Shown: one piece after another, positions 1 to 10,960 of the stretch
Position numbering within the stretch: position 1 is the stretch's first letter
Layout of the letters: the number at the start of each line of letters is the position of its first letter
DNA from: Pohlia nutans
Lineage: Eukaryota; Streptophyta; Bryopsida; Bryales; Mniaceae
Assembly (NCBI GenBank): GCA_022496805.1
Contig: CM040085.1
Span: 36,175,811 to 36,239,810 of the forward strand
DNA: 64,000 bases
Direction of reading: 5' to 3'
Notes under the pieces: generated by a model
Seen by the model: the letters and a program-made list of their open reading frames with translations, nothing else
What the model was told of the DNA's origin: nothing
The model's database searches: none
Program-made: the position numbers and the translations under genes

Positions 1-1860
1 TAAATGCCCACAGCCTTCACAAGATTTGGAGAATTGCAAAGATGCATTATAAAATGCAACTAAGAGGGATATTTTGAACTGGATGTATGAATGAGAATTG
101 TACATTATGAATTTTAGATTCTATCCATATTGTTAAATCTATGACTGCTCTCACCAATATTTTTGTATAAATTTTGAAACTTAAAATTCAAAATCCTTTT
201 ATAATTCGATTACAAATAAGATATTGACAATATGTGAATGAAATTTGTTGTGATAGGTTGAAATGTAATACTCTAAGTGTAGTGATTTTTGGAGATTTTT
301 TGGTTGCTTAATTTAATGAGTTGACTTTTTCAATAGCACTTTTGAACTAATTTGATCTAAGATCTTAGAAATTTTTGGTGAATCAGTCCAACATAAAATG
401 AGGTATTAAAATTTCACAAAGCATTCCCTTTCTAATTAGTTCATACATGCATAACCTAAATTTCCATAGAATTTATTGTAAAAAATCCACACCACAAAAA
501 GTGCATGACAAATTAAAAAAACGTGAATGAAATATGTACATCGTCCAAAAAATGAATGCATGGGCAGTTAAGGGTTAACCCTTAAAGAAAGGAGTATTTT
601 TTAGTTTTCACCTCAAAATATAGAAGTAATTTACATTCTAAAAATGTAGGTACATATCATAGCATAATAGAGCAATGGGAGCTAATACCCTTTTGCAATG
701 GGACTATAGTCTAATTACGAGTAGAAACTTAGTTTACGTGGCAATGACACAATAGTCCCAAAATTCATGCAATTCAAATGGCATTCCTTCATTACTTTAA
801 AAAGTGAATCTAAGTGATGATTATGTTTTGATCCAGTTTTTAAAAGAGTGCTCTATTGCACTGCATCACAAACTTAGGAAGTCATGTTTTTCAATGTTTT
901 ACGTATGTTGTTGAGATGAACAGGGGTGATTACGTTCGACATACGTTTTATGTATGTTTATCATACAAAGGACGTACAAAGGATAAAGGACAAAGGACAT
1001 ATTACAAACATGTAAATTTTATCATGATGTGTTTTTTCATGTTTGTAATATGTCGTTTGTAGGTTTTTTATACGACAAACATATGTAAAACGTATATCAA
1101 ACGTAATCACCCATGTTCATCTCAACAACATACGTTAAATATTACAAAAACATGACTCTCCAAGTTTGTGATGTGCTCTATTACGCTATGATTGTTCTTG
1201 TCACTCATGATGCCTGAAAAAATAATTCATAAAAACATTCTTCAATAGTGAGCAATTCATGGTCAAAGTAGTTTGAAAACTGAGAAAACTAAAACCAAGG
1301 GGATTAGTATTGGTATGTCTTTTAACCCCTAACCGCCCAACCATGCATATTTTGCATGATGTACATATTTGAACTCCGATTTCTCATTCATCATGCACTT
1401 TTTGGAGTGTGGATTTTTTACTGAAACTTTTATAGGAAGTTAGCTTCATGCACGTATGATCTGATTAGAAAGGGGATGATTTGTGAAATTTTTATGCCTC
1501 ATTTCATGTTGTAGTGTTCCACCCAAAATTTCGAAGATTTTAATCTAAAAGGGCTCTTGAAAAAGTCAACTACTAAAAATAAGCAACCAAAAAATCTCCA
1601 AAAATCACTACACTTAGAGTATTACATTTCAACCCATCCCAACAAATCTCATTATTAGATTGTCAATATCTTATTCGTAATCATATTACAAAAGAACTCT
1701 AAATTTTAAGTTTGAAAATTTATACACAAATATTGGTGATAGCAATCGCAAATCTAACTATATGGATAGAATCTAAAATTCATAATGTACAACTTTTATT
1801 CATTCATCAAGTTGAAAATATCCCTCTTAGTTGCATTTTATAATGCATCTTTGAAATTCG
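1..1860. repeat. Inverted pair of a dispersed repeat (family R1)
   Basis: Bases 1-590 and 1330-1860 are inverted copies of the same AT-rich repeat; for example the block containing AAAGATGCATTATAAAATGC near the left edge returns in reverse complement near 1850. The middle differs and holds a separate foldback element (864-1173). Further copies are at 1862-2614, 41000-41582 (reverse) and 42285-42620. There is no coding capacity. The left edge is cut by the window. Confidence 0.8.
864..1173. mobile_element. Foldback MITE, CATCACAAAC ends
   Basis: An almost complete hairpin of about 310 bp. The two arms of about 145 bp are near-perfect reverse complements, and the ends read CATCACAAAC and GTTTGTGATG. 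A second copy of the family lies at 61463-61758. No convincing target duplication is visible. The short open frame here is a by-product of the palindrome. Confidence 0.75.
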
Positions 1861-1861
1861 G

Positions 1862-2614
1862 CAGTTTTACAAAGATGCATTATAAAATACAACTAAAAGG
1901 GATACTTTGAACTTGATGTATGAATAAAAGTTGTACATTATAGAATTTAGATTCTATCCATATGGTTAGATTTGTGATTTCTATCACCTAGGGAAGTCAC
2001 TGTCAAAAATTTAGATAACTATGAGAGAACAAATATAGGGTGTCTTTTATTCATTTGAGATAAAATTTATAAATTTTTAGAGGTAATATAGGGTGTTTTA
2101 AAACTAATTTGAGAATATTTTATGAATATTCCTAGAAATTACTATGAATATGCCATAAATATATTCTAAATAGTATAATATTCCAATTATTTTATAGCCC
2201 CCCATTAAATACCTTCTGTTTGCTCATGTATCCCAAAATTCACAGTAGGTGACATCCTTGAGTGCTAACACCAATATTTTGTATAAAATTTGAAATTTGA
2301 AATTCAAAATTATTTTGTAATTCGATTACAAATAAGATATTGACAATTTGTAGATGAAATTTGTTGTGATGGGTCGAAATGTAATACTCTAAGTGTAGTG
2401 AAATTTTTGGTGAATCACTGCAACATGAAATGAGGCATAAAACTTTCACAAAATCATTCCCTTTTTAATTGGATCACACATGCATGAAGCTACCTTGCCA
2501 TAATTTTTTGTGGTATTTTTATTCCTTGCAAAAAATGCATGACAGATGAAAAAACGTGGATGAAATCTATACATTGTCCAAAAAAATGGACTGTTGGGTA
2601 ATTAGGGGTTAAGG
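1862..2614 (+). repeat. R1 repeat copy interrupted by a 280-bp insertion
   Basis: The repeat matches bases 1-590 and 42285 onward. It is broken between 1989 and 2267 by a segment related in reverse complement to about 47195-47505. ACC flanks both sides of the break, as expected for a 3-bp target duplication; uninterrupted copies have the same site once. The copy ends near 2614 in AATTAGGGGTTAA, an end motif shared by several families here. Confidence 0.65.
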
Positions 2615-2839
2615 ATTAAAACAAGAAGCTTACAAAGCCACACAAAATAGTACACTCTAAAAACTTTTTTATATCATCCCTTATAACTAACGTAAGGTAG
2701 AAGGTTAAACACCTATTTTCAAAAAACGGTTTAAAAACTATTTAAATAACAATTTTGGTATTAGGGTCACCTTTTAAGTCCTTTAAAATAAAATAAAAAT
2801 TTAATCATTACTTTAATTGTATTTTTAATCACTTCCATG

Positions 2840-3028
2840 CTCCCTCTATCCCATAATAATCTTCTTGAATGTTCAAACTATTTGTCCCGTAATAAACTTC
2901 ATGTTTGCTTAAACTACTATTCCTACTAGCTAAGGGTTCATACCATTGTGCTCACAACCCACACCATTGGACTAGTTAATTCTTCTATTTTGAAGGTTGA
3001 GGAAATTTATTATGGGAGAAAGGAATAT
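2840..3028. mobile_element. Stowaway-like MITE
   Basis: The left end reads CTCCCTCTATCCCATAATAA. The right end is its imperfect reverse complement (TTATTATGGGAGAAAGGAAT). CTCCCTC at a TIR start is typical of Stowaway/Tc1-mariner MITEs. The body is about 190 bp and non-coding. The rest of 2615-3380 shows nothing recognisable. Confidence 0.5.
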
Positions 3029-3381
3029 ATGTTTATATTAAAAAAACATACTTTCAATTACTTCCAAATTGATTGGTGTCTAGTATAGGTGAAACAAATA
3101 TACTATTTACTATAAATAAAATAATTACAAAAAACTACAATAATTTTTTTACCACCTCTTGCAAGTAACTACAAATTAGAACATTTCTACTGATAGTTAC
3201 TGATAGTTACAATAGTTTGCTAAAAATTGAGGTCCCAATTTGACTTGGGAAGATGTTTTGCTAGCAATACCACTCTTGGTTGTTTGGATACCAACCAAAC
3301 TCCTCTTAACTAGCAAAATTTAGGTTTAGGATTGTATACAAGGTTTAGAAATACATCTTACCCTCCATACAATAACACTCC

Positions 3382-3865
3382 TTAACCCCTAAATGACCAA
3401 ACGACCATTTTTTAGTCACCGCCCTTTTTTATGGGCTGTCCAAGATGAATTTTTTTATTTTATAAAAGAATAAAAAATATTTTTAAATAGAAAATCAAGT
3501 TACTTTCCAACCCAATTTGAATCATGTCAATCCGAGTTAAACTTCACTGAAGAGAACTTTTCAAAGACAAACACCTCAATATTGTTCTAATGTTATGAAA
3601 TTTATTATTTGGGGAAACTAATGATATTCTCTCTTTTGAAGATTTTTATTTTTTAATAATAGAATGTCTATTTTTAGCCAATCATTCCAAATTCCAAATT
3701 CTAAAAATAAAAATAAAAATTGTAATTTTGGTGATTATTAGATGTTAAATGCTTTTAAATTCATTAAATAAGTGTCTAAAACCCTTTTTGAAAGTTTGAC
3801 CGTACAAATAATTACCAAACATCATGCTCTTCATTTTCTCTTTTTGACTAAGCTTCATCAATTGG
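3382..3865. repeat. Dispersed repeat (family R3), copy 1
   Basis: Begins TTAACCCCTAAATGACC and matches 51537-52020 over several hundred bases, with scattered changes and small indels. The shared block includes AACATCATGCTCTTCATTTT-like sequence near the right end. It is non-coding and lies just upstream of the MYST gene promoter region (3866-4099). Confidence 0.7.
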
Positions 3866-4099
3866 CACCTTGAAGGTAGGGCTTTCGAAACATGTCATAA
3901 TAGAGGGACAACTGTAGAGATACTAGCCTCGCCAGTGGGCTTGCTCTTACAACCTCGTTAGTAGTACAGATTTGTATAGCAGTCCCACATTAATTTATTC
4001 ACCCACAGCAATTAAACACGCACAGTATTTGGATACTCTCCCAAGTCACCTTGTAGGGTTTGCTCCCAACGAACTCTGTGTCGCGTGAAGACCCTGGCT

Positions 4100-5491
4100 A
4101 TGGCGTGTAAGCGACGGGCACAGGTCGCTGTAGAAGAAAGGAAGATGGCTAAGAAGGATGTGAAGCGTGCCAAGCCTCGCCGCAAATCATCAGGTAGAGC
4201 AGAACCGATGACAATTTCTTCAGGGTTAAATTCTTCAGGGCAGGGAATGGGAATCATCGAGACAGAACCATCGCACAAGGACTTTAGTCGAGTTTCTCTC
4301 AATTCCGCGGATGCGTCGCCGCAGAACGAAAAGAAAACGAAAAAACACGGTGGATCGAAGAAGCATGAAACAACGACGATTCCGTTGCCGCTGGAAGTTG
4401 GCACTAGGGTTTTGTGCCGATGGCGCGACGGAGAATTTCATCCGGTGAAGGTCGTGGAGCGTCGCAAGGTTGATTCCGATTGTTACGAGTATTACGTGCA
4501 TTACGACGAGTTCGATAAGCGTCTGGATGAGTGGGTGCAGTTGGAGCAGCTTGAGATTGCGCAAACTGTGGGATCCGTGGAGAAAACAGAGGAGAACAAG
4601 AAGCTGACTCGAAGTCGGAGGCGGAAATCCGAGGTCCTGGAGGATCCAACCTATGAGGAGGGAACGATGCGGGTAAAGAACATCAGCAAGATCGAGCTCG
4701 GAAGATTTGAAATCGACGCTTGGTATTTCTCGCCCTTTCCGCCGGAGTACAGCGATTGCTGCAAGCTTTTCTTCTGCGAGTTTTGTCTCACATTCGTAAA
4801 ACGGAAGGAGCAGCTGGCGCGGCACACGAGGAAATGCGTCTTGAAGCATCCGCCCGGGGACGAGATTTACAGGAAGGGCTCATTGTCGATGTTCGAAGTC
4901 GATGGGAAGAACAACAAGGTTTATGCACAGAATTTGTGTTACCTGGCGAAGTTGTTTCTCGAACATAAAACGTTGTATTACGATGTGGATTATTTTTTGT
5001 TTTATATTCTCTGTGAGTGCGATGACCGAGGCTGCCACATCGTGGGCTACTTTTCCAAGGAGAAGCATTCGGAGGAAGGGTACAATCTGGCTTGTATTTT
5101 GACTCTTCCCCCTTTTCAGTGCAAGGGATATGGCAAGTTTCTTATTGCGTTTTCGTATGAGCTGTCGAAGAAAGAAGGCAAAGTAGGGAGTCCTGAAAGA
5201 CCCCTTTCTGATCTGGGTATTCTTAGTTACAGGGCCTACTGGACAAGGGTTTTGCTCGCCATTCTAAAAAAATCCCGAGGGAATGTGTCTATTAAGGAGT
5301 TGAGTGACATGACCTCCATCAGGACGGATGACGTCATCTCCACTCTGAATTTCCTTGAGCTCATTCAGTACCATAAAGGCGCCCATATTATCGTTGCCGA
5401 CCCCAAGATTTTGGACGACCATTTGAAAACTGCAGGAAGATGTAGCCTGGATGTGGACACCTCCAAATTACTATGGACTCCTCACCCTTGA
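4100..5491 (+). CDS. MYST-family histone acetyltransferase (HAM1/HAM2, Esa1/Tip60 type)
   Basis: Predicted 463-residue nuclear enzyme that transfers acetyl groups from acetyl-CoA to histone lysines; plant HAM1/HAM2 act mainly on H4K5. I start at the ATG at 4100; the frame runs 15 bases further upstream only to a GTG. Visible parts: basic N-terminus, chromo-barrel (Tudor-knot) at about residues 97-152, C2HC zinc finger (C226, C229, H242, C246), the conserved lysine K290 of the HKTLYYDVD block, catalytic-site C332, acetyl-CoA loop QCKGYG at 340-345, catalytic E366 in SPERPLSDLG, and C-terminal LLWTP. Length is close to plant HAMs. QCKGYG has Cys where most relatives have Arg, and DVDYFLFY has Tyr where Pro or Leu is usual; the key residues are kept. 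The frame has no intron, so a retrocopy is possible, although no poly(A) tract follows the stop. Family assignment is secure; its activity is inferred. Confidence 0.95.
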   Translation: MACKRRAQVAVEERKMAKKDVKRAKPRRKSSGRAEPMTISSGLNSSGQGMGIIETEPSHKDFSRVSLNSADASPQNEKKTKKHGGSKKHETTTIPLPLEVGTRVLCRWRDGEFHPVKVVERRKVDSDCYEYYVHYDEFDKRLDEWVQLEQLEIAQTVGSVEKTEENKKLTRSRRRKSEVLEDPTYEEGTMRVKNISKIELGRFEIDAWYFSPFPPEYSDCCKLFFCEFCLTFVKRKEQLARHTRKCVLKHPPGDEIYRKGSLSMFEVDGKNNKVYAQNLCYLAKLFLEHKTLYYDVDYFLFYILCECDDRGCHIVGYFSKEKHSEEGYNLACILTLPPFQCKGYGKFLIAFSYELSKKEGKVGSPERPLSDLGILSYRAYWTRVLLAILKKSRGNVSIKELSDMTSIRTDDVISTLNFLELIQYHKGAHIIVADPKILDDHLKTAGRCSLDVDTSKLLWTPHP

Positions 5492-6287
5492 CAAGGAGCT
5501 TTGGGTGCCACTCTGTATGATTTTTTTTATGGTTGGGAAATCTGCTGGAGACTACGAATTAGTCACCGCATTTTCTGGTTGTCTACCCCCTTAAATCTGG
5601 GATGATAGGAGTGAGAATTCCATCAAGTACAGCAGGCAAATTTTGGGGAGAAATACTTGATCATGTCGCAGTCAAGAAGAGGATGAAGTTCTGCTTGATT
5701 AGCTGCCACTCTTTTTGACCTTGATAGACTTCCTTACACACTTAATGATTTCCCTTGTAGTGATTGTCAGTCTTTAAGGTGTACATAACCTCCATGACGT
5801 AGATGGCAATTACGGGATGTAAGCACACGGTTTGAGACATATAGTTATTACTTGTACATTATGCAACTTTTTTCTTATTGAATTGAAACAGGTCACTCAT
5901 TTGGTTTCACACTTGTCCTGTGATTCTATCTTTTTGTTTTTGTAGTACTAGTTTGTCCTTCGTACGTAGATTGCACCGGAATAGGTCACGATATTCTGAA
6001 GTGTTCGTATTGAAAGAGTGGTTTCTACAGGTGGTCCTTCCTCAACAACCATGGAGCAGTTTTTCTCCAGATTTGAAATGATGTGCCTTATCATGCATGC
6101 AAAGACGAAGCCGATGACCCTTCAGTGTGAACCAAATATCTGCTTTGGAGTTGGAACGTTTGAACATGGTTGTGTTAGCTAACTGGAAAGTTCTAAGTTC
6201 TAGGGAGAATTAAGTGCAGACCTTGGCAAGTTGTTGCAGCTGGCGGTATTGTGAAGAAGGAACTTTCGTTTTGGCAGAAAGCAGAGT
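5492..6287. other. Intergenic: MYST 3' region and p24 promoter/5' UTR
   Basis: About 800 bases between two same-strand genes. It is more GC-balanced than the repeat-rich parts. I see no open frame with family similarity, no RNA gene and no repeat. It presumably holds the MYST 3' UTR and the p24 promoter. Confidence 0.5.
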
Positions 6288-9184
6288 ATGGTGAGTTCAT
6301 GGATATTTTTTGTGGTGGGATTGGTGTGGCTAGGCACTGCTGCAGAGGCGATCAGGTTTGAGTTGGACAGAAGAGAGTGTTTGGTGCACGAGGTGCCTTC
6401 TGATGGGGAGCTTATGCATGTTTCCTTTGTGGTCATCAAGGTGCACAATCCTTGGGGTTTACATCATCACCGTAGAGCAGCCACTGTAGGAGTGGATGTA
6501 TCTGTAAGTTCCTCATTGCCCAGCCTTTTCTTTTTCACAGTACTCTTGTCGCTGTTGCTTAAATTATAGTTCAAGTTTGCTTTCCTTACCACTTTCATTC
6601 GGAGCTTGAAGGTTCCGCAGTCAGTCATTGATGACGTAGAGTCACGACTTTTGCAATAGAAAATTGGACGCCCTGAGATAATTAGTGAGATATTGATGTT
6701 GAAGATGTCAAAGTCTTAGGGATCACGATATATTGCTAGCTTCGTACAACTTTTATTTATGGTAGAAAGACTTCATGTTGTTGGCTGCCACGGTTGGCCT
6801 CCCCAACATTGAATGTTACTGAAAGTATAGCTTTAATAATGCCAGCGACCTAACTTGAATTTGAATTGCTAGTTCAGTGATTCAACTTACATCTCTGTTA
6901 CCAACTAAGGTAGAAGGTCACATCGTCGCCACATTTTCTTTTGTGACCATCTACTTCAATGTATAATTTGGCAACAAGAGGTGAGTGAAATAAGGGGTGA
7001 GAATAGGGGTGTCACACCTCTTTCTTCCCATTCTCAATCTTAAGAGAATGCGTATGTGGCACTTTCTCCTTGAATTGTGGAGGACCCATTCTCTGAAGAT
7101 TGAGAAGTTTCATTCTTCATCTCCGGAGATGAAGAATGGGCGTGAAAATTTGAGAAGCCTTGGAGATTGAGAAGCCGTGGCCATACTCATTCTTCACACG
7201 GCCTCAAGATGGAGAATGGCCAAGATTGGCTCCACGATTCTCTCCCCTTTCTCTTTCTTCAGAGAATCAAACTTTTCGGACGAGGTGTGACACCCCCTAA
7301 TTATAGATTGGGGCTCAGGAAATAATTTTAAAAATCTGTGAGATTCCTATATTTACTTAAATTAACCGGCAACCAAGTGATATCTTCTTGCTATTCCCTC
7401 TTTTAATTTTAATTTTATTGCAAATAGAAGTTTTTCTCAATTTCAAATTGGTTTTTTTTGCTTGTAGCTTCTAATTTTAAATTTCTACTAAGGCACTTCA
7501 ACCTGCTAGACTTGTACTACCGTAGGTGGAGGGTAGGGTTGATAGAAATTATTTCTACAAATAAGTGTTGAAAATTTTATTCTTGCAGATATATGGTGAA
7601 AAATAAAATCTTGAATATAGTAATATTAAAAAAATATTCCATTTGTCAAACCTTAGTTTTTGAAAAAAAATCATATATTTGTCACTCATGTGTCAACTTT
7701 GCCCTCGCCCTCCAACTACGGTAGGTGCTTGCTTTTCTCAACCATTGTTATAGATTCATTACTTGCTAGTTTTGGTTGTGACATATAGGCTAGTAGGGCA
7801 ATACACTTCCAAAACTCATAACAAATCTATACTTTATTGAAAAAACATAGTTTGACTTCCCAATCCTTCTCGTTTTCATTTGCCTTGTTAGAAAAATCAT
7901 TGATGGCTTCTCTAAGTAAATGAAATCATCCATTTAGAGCATATTAGACATTCTTACCTGAGGTATGGCAGATTGCAAACCCCAGTGGTCAAGAAATACA
8001 CAGCATAAAACAAAGAACACAAGGGAAGTACAATGTGACAGCCACTCAAAAGGGACCATACAAATTTTGCTTCCAAAATAGAGTTTCCATGGTGCAAACC
8101 ATCGATTTCAATGTGCACATTGGCCACTTGCCTCATGATGAGCCTATCAAAGATGGTGAGTCATTTATATCACTTCAAGCTAGGTTGTAATATTATGGTA
8201 CTCATGTACAAAATCAAAGAGAGTGAGTCTAGCTTGTTCAAAGGGCTAGTATGAATGAAGAGTTTGTTGGGAGAAATGCTGCCGATTTAGTCACCAGAAC
8301 CAAGTTTGCGTATGCTACCCTCTTTTGAGGGAAGACTCTAGTAAAAAATCACTTAACATCTAAAACTCAACTATGTTATCTTTCAATGGAATAAAGCATC
8401 CATTTGTTAATTTCTCTATTAACCTCTAAAGGACCAAGGATTCATGGATCTAAAATCCCAAATTCAATTGATCATATTGTGAAAAATATGATTAAGATGT
8501 GATCAAATTTTATACCACCATAATTAGTGAAATGCAATAGTCAAAAAAAAAAAACAAAAGGAAGTCCATTTAGGACCTACTCAAAAGTTCTAAAAAAAAA
8601 CATGACACCCAATTTGGGCTTCTTAGTCTTTTAGAGGTTACATCTTATTTTTATATTAAAATTTATTAAAAATCAAGCAAATTCAAAAAAACTCAACTAT
8701 GGTACGGATTTGGGGTATGTATGAATTGGGATGGCAGAGCATCTGTACGTGCTGATGGCGCAAATTGCAAGGGTAGAAGATGCCCTCTTTGATGTACAGT
8801 TTGAGCAGCACTGGCTTCACTCCCAGACTGCTCAACAAGCCCAGGGTATGTATACCGTAAACCTTAGTAGCTTGGTAGCAGATTCAACACTCATCCTTCA
8901 AATTGAAAAATAATAAATACATATGATGTGAACATTTTCCAATTTGACGGATGAGTGTTAAATATTATGGAATGTCATTGTATGGACGGAGGGTAGACTG
9001 TACATTCAAGCTGACTGAATTCGTTGACTGAATTCGTGCAGTGGCTAGCGGTACAAGCAGGCGCGTTCTATACAAGGCTGCTGTGGAGGCTCTGTCGTTG
9101 GTCGCCTGCAGTGTTCTCCAAATCGTGCTATTGCAGCGTCTTTTTGAGAAAACGCTTATTGGTGTGTGCCCTCCACGGGTGTGA
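6288..9184 (+). CDS. p24-beta-type EMP24/GP25L cargo receptor, four exons
   Basis: Exons by splice signals and phase: 6288-6503, 7972-8155, 8738-8845, 9042-9184. They join to 651 bases, 216 residues, with no stop. Donors are GTAAGT, GTGAGT and GTATGT, and each acceptor ends in AG. Family role: type I membrane protein of COPI/COPII vesicles that sorts cargo between ER and Golgi. Visible: signal peptide about 1-21, GOLD domain about 22-130 with the conserved cysteine pair C31 and C105 (expected disulfide), coiled-coil about 134-178 including FEQHW, one membrane helix about 184-204, and a short cytosolic tail with the LQRLF aromatic motif ending in RV. No dilysine motif is present, consistent with the beta subfamily. 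Length fits the family. Introns 1 and 2 hold MITEs. Confidence in family is high; exact exon edges are inferred. Confidence 0.93.
7005..7297. mobile_element. MITE in p24 intron 1 (GGGGTGTCACACCTC ends)
   Basis: The left end GGGGTGTCACACCTC (from about 7006) and the right end GAGGTGTGACACCCCC (to 7297) are inverted. TA abuts both sides. The body has internal inverted segments, including a perfect 28-base palindrome at 7111-7138 centred on TCCGGA. Non-coding. Confidence 0.7.
7520..7721. mobile_element. MITE in p24 intron 1 (CCGTAG family, TA-flanked)
   Basis: Ends CCGTAGGTGGAGGG and CCCTCCAACTACGG are inverted, with TA on each side (7518-7519 and 7722-7723). End sequence and TA target match elements at 49413-49687 and 57763-58038. 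202 bp, non-coding. Confidence 0.65.
8419..8640. mobile_element. Small inverted-end element in p24 intron 2
   Basis: The left end TTAACCTCTAAAGGACC is mirrored by the right end GTCTTTTAGAGGTTA. About 220 bp, AT-rich. These ends belong to the TTAACCCCTAA-like group seen at 15890, 17126, 56670 and 57217. Confidence 0.5.
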
Positions 9185-9799
9185 TATCCTCTTCGGCTGC
9201 AACAAGAGTCCAAAAATGATTTAATGTTGTATATTCCAAACCAAAAATGTCTTACGGTCCATACATGAGAACGGAATTGGAAACATGGTGGACATAGGTT
9301 GGTGTACCTTAGCGCATTCGTCTTTGGAAGATTTGGTTTCCCTGCAAACAAGCTCCTACCGTGTGACCCTAATTGTGCCAATTGTGTACATATCAAAATT
9401 TTAAATGTAAGACACTGATATTCAAGTTGCGATTATCAAATTTTAAATGTAAGTTCATATTTGATCATCCCAACATTCAAAAAGTTACTGACTGGTCCAA
9501 ACAAGAGTCATGGATTCTCTTATTCAGGAACAGCTCTACAAAACCGCCATTTCCACATGAAGAATCATTCAAAATACCACAGAAAAATAGAGCTCAAATC
9601 CTCTCAGCCTCTTCATATCGATCTTCTGGTTCATACCACAAAAGTCTGTGAGGAAATTGTTTCCACAATAATCACGGCGAGAAATGACTCAGGTTGCTTG
9701 AACAGGTTCAAAGAAATGATGCAGTTAAAGAACGCACCTACTTTGAATGCAAAATTTTATCACTCTTGTACTCCAACTGACGATCCTATAACTCACTGG
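9185..9799. other. Convergent intergenic region
   Basis: Lies between the p24 stop and the stop of the minus-strand 61-codon gene. Open frames here have no family similarity and no plausible splice partners. Probably the two facing 3' UTRs. Confidence 0.4.
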
Positions 9800-10309
9800 C
9801 TACGTGCTAATTTTTCCAGATTCCTTGTTCATGTCCTGAGAGCTCAATTCCCGAATCGTCTGCACGCATAGGTGAAACTGTGAGAAACAGACTCGCCGAA
9901 ACGATCTTATAATATAAAATTAAATAAATAATCACGACTGATCTCTCTGCGGAAGTAAATAGCACAGCCGGAGCAAATTAGGGTATAAGATTATGGATTA
10001 CTCTGATTAGTAGCAAATCACTGTGATTAGTAGAAACTCCGGGAGTCCAAAGGGACAAAAATTCCACAAAGTTTTCAGTAATCAATAATCAGAGCTCGCA
10101 ACATCGATTGAAACGGAATCCAGAGAAAAAGGAGAAATTCCTACAAGTGCAACCAAGCCGAAAGAGAAAGAGAAATTTCTCACCAAATCAGGCTTGAAAA
10201 TGTTGTGCACCACCGCCGCGCCGGTGAGAAGAGAAGAGAAGGCGACCAAGTACGAGAGCGCCATGCTGGGGCTCTTGATCACTTGTTTCGGCACCGCTGC
10301 GACAGCCAT
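9800..10309 (-). CDS. Short plant membrane protein, 61 residues, two exons
   Basis: Exon 1 is 10309-10184 (42 codons) and exon 2 is 9859-9800 (19 codons plus TAG). The donor GTGAGA and an acceptor ending GCAG join in phase 0. The N-terminus has VPKQVIKSPSMALSY, then a hydrophobic stretch at about 17-36 (LSYLVAFSSLLTGAAVV), then HNIFKPDL before a charged tail. This core resembles a family of very short plant proteins that I recall being linked to mitochondrial complex I; that link is from memory and unverified. One membrane helix is likely. Convergent with p24 and divergent from the DA2-like gene. Exon 2 is short and less constrained, so the C-terminus is the weaker part of the model. Confidence 0.72.
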
Positions 10310-10960
10310 CGCTGTTGTTCAGCTCTGGCCTTAAACCCTAAACCCTCGAAGCCTCCAAAGGAAGGAGATGACAAAACTCATTCATCCAGTTTTCATCCAC
10401 TGTTCGTTCATTCATTCGTCCATGATTCATCCAACAACAGGACTTGTCCATTGGTAACCCTAAATATCGTTTGTTATGGGAAGGAATTATTTGTAAGAAA
10501 CGTGATTGTTGATCAATTTGACGATTAATATGGACACTAGAGTTATCCTTTAACTGTAAAAAAAAAAAAAAAAATTTAACACTTGGTTTGACATGTTGCT
10601 ATATTTGAGATGCACATAAGCTTTTATAGATTTTTTGATTTTTTTGAGTTAAAGAATAACTCTACTTTGTTGATGATTAGTGCAAGTTTTTGTAAACTTA
10701 TAATTTTGAATGATAGAGTTATTTTTTAATTGTGCCAAAATCACGGATTGATCTTGTATCGGTAAAATAACATGGATCAATCTAAAAAATTTGGAGTGAG
10801 TTTGCGAGTTGTAAAAAGTATTTTTTGATAAATTTGTTAGGTTCTTTTTATTTGTAGCAAATTTTGTCGATACAATAGTATGTTTTTGATCTTGCATATG
10901 CTAGTTCTTATATAATCTTAAATAGCAAAATAGCAATACAAGTGTTGTGCAATTTGATTC
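10310..10960. promoter_or_regulatory. Bidirectional promoter region with telo-box
   Basis: About 650 bases separate the head-to-head starts of the 61-codon gene and the DA2-like gene. AAACCCTAAACCCT at 10333-10346 is a double telo-box, an element common in promoters and 5' leaders of plant housekeeping genes; it lies within 40 bases of the minus-strand start. A poly(A) run sits near 10559-10574. No separate gene is seen. Confidence 0.5.

Noticed and set aside
856..1062. 68-codon plus-strand frame
   Set aside because: Lies in the arm of a foldback MITE; the same sequence at 61463-61758 does not keep the frame.
4012..4849. Long antisense frames over the MYST gene
   Set aside because: Shadows of the coding strand with no family similarity.
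10333..10346. Interstitial telomere repeat
   Set aside because: Only two AAACCCT units next to a gene start; a telo-box promoter element explains it better.
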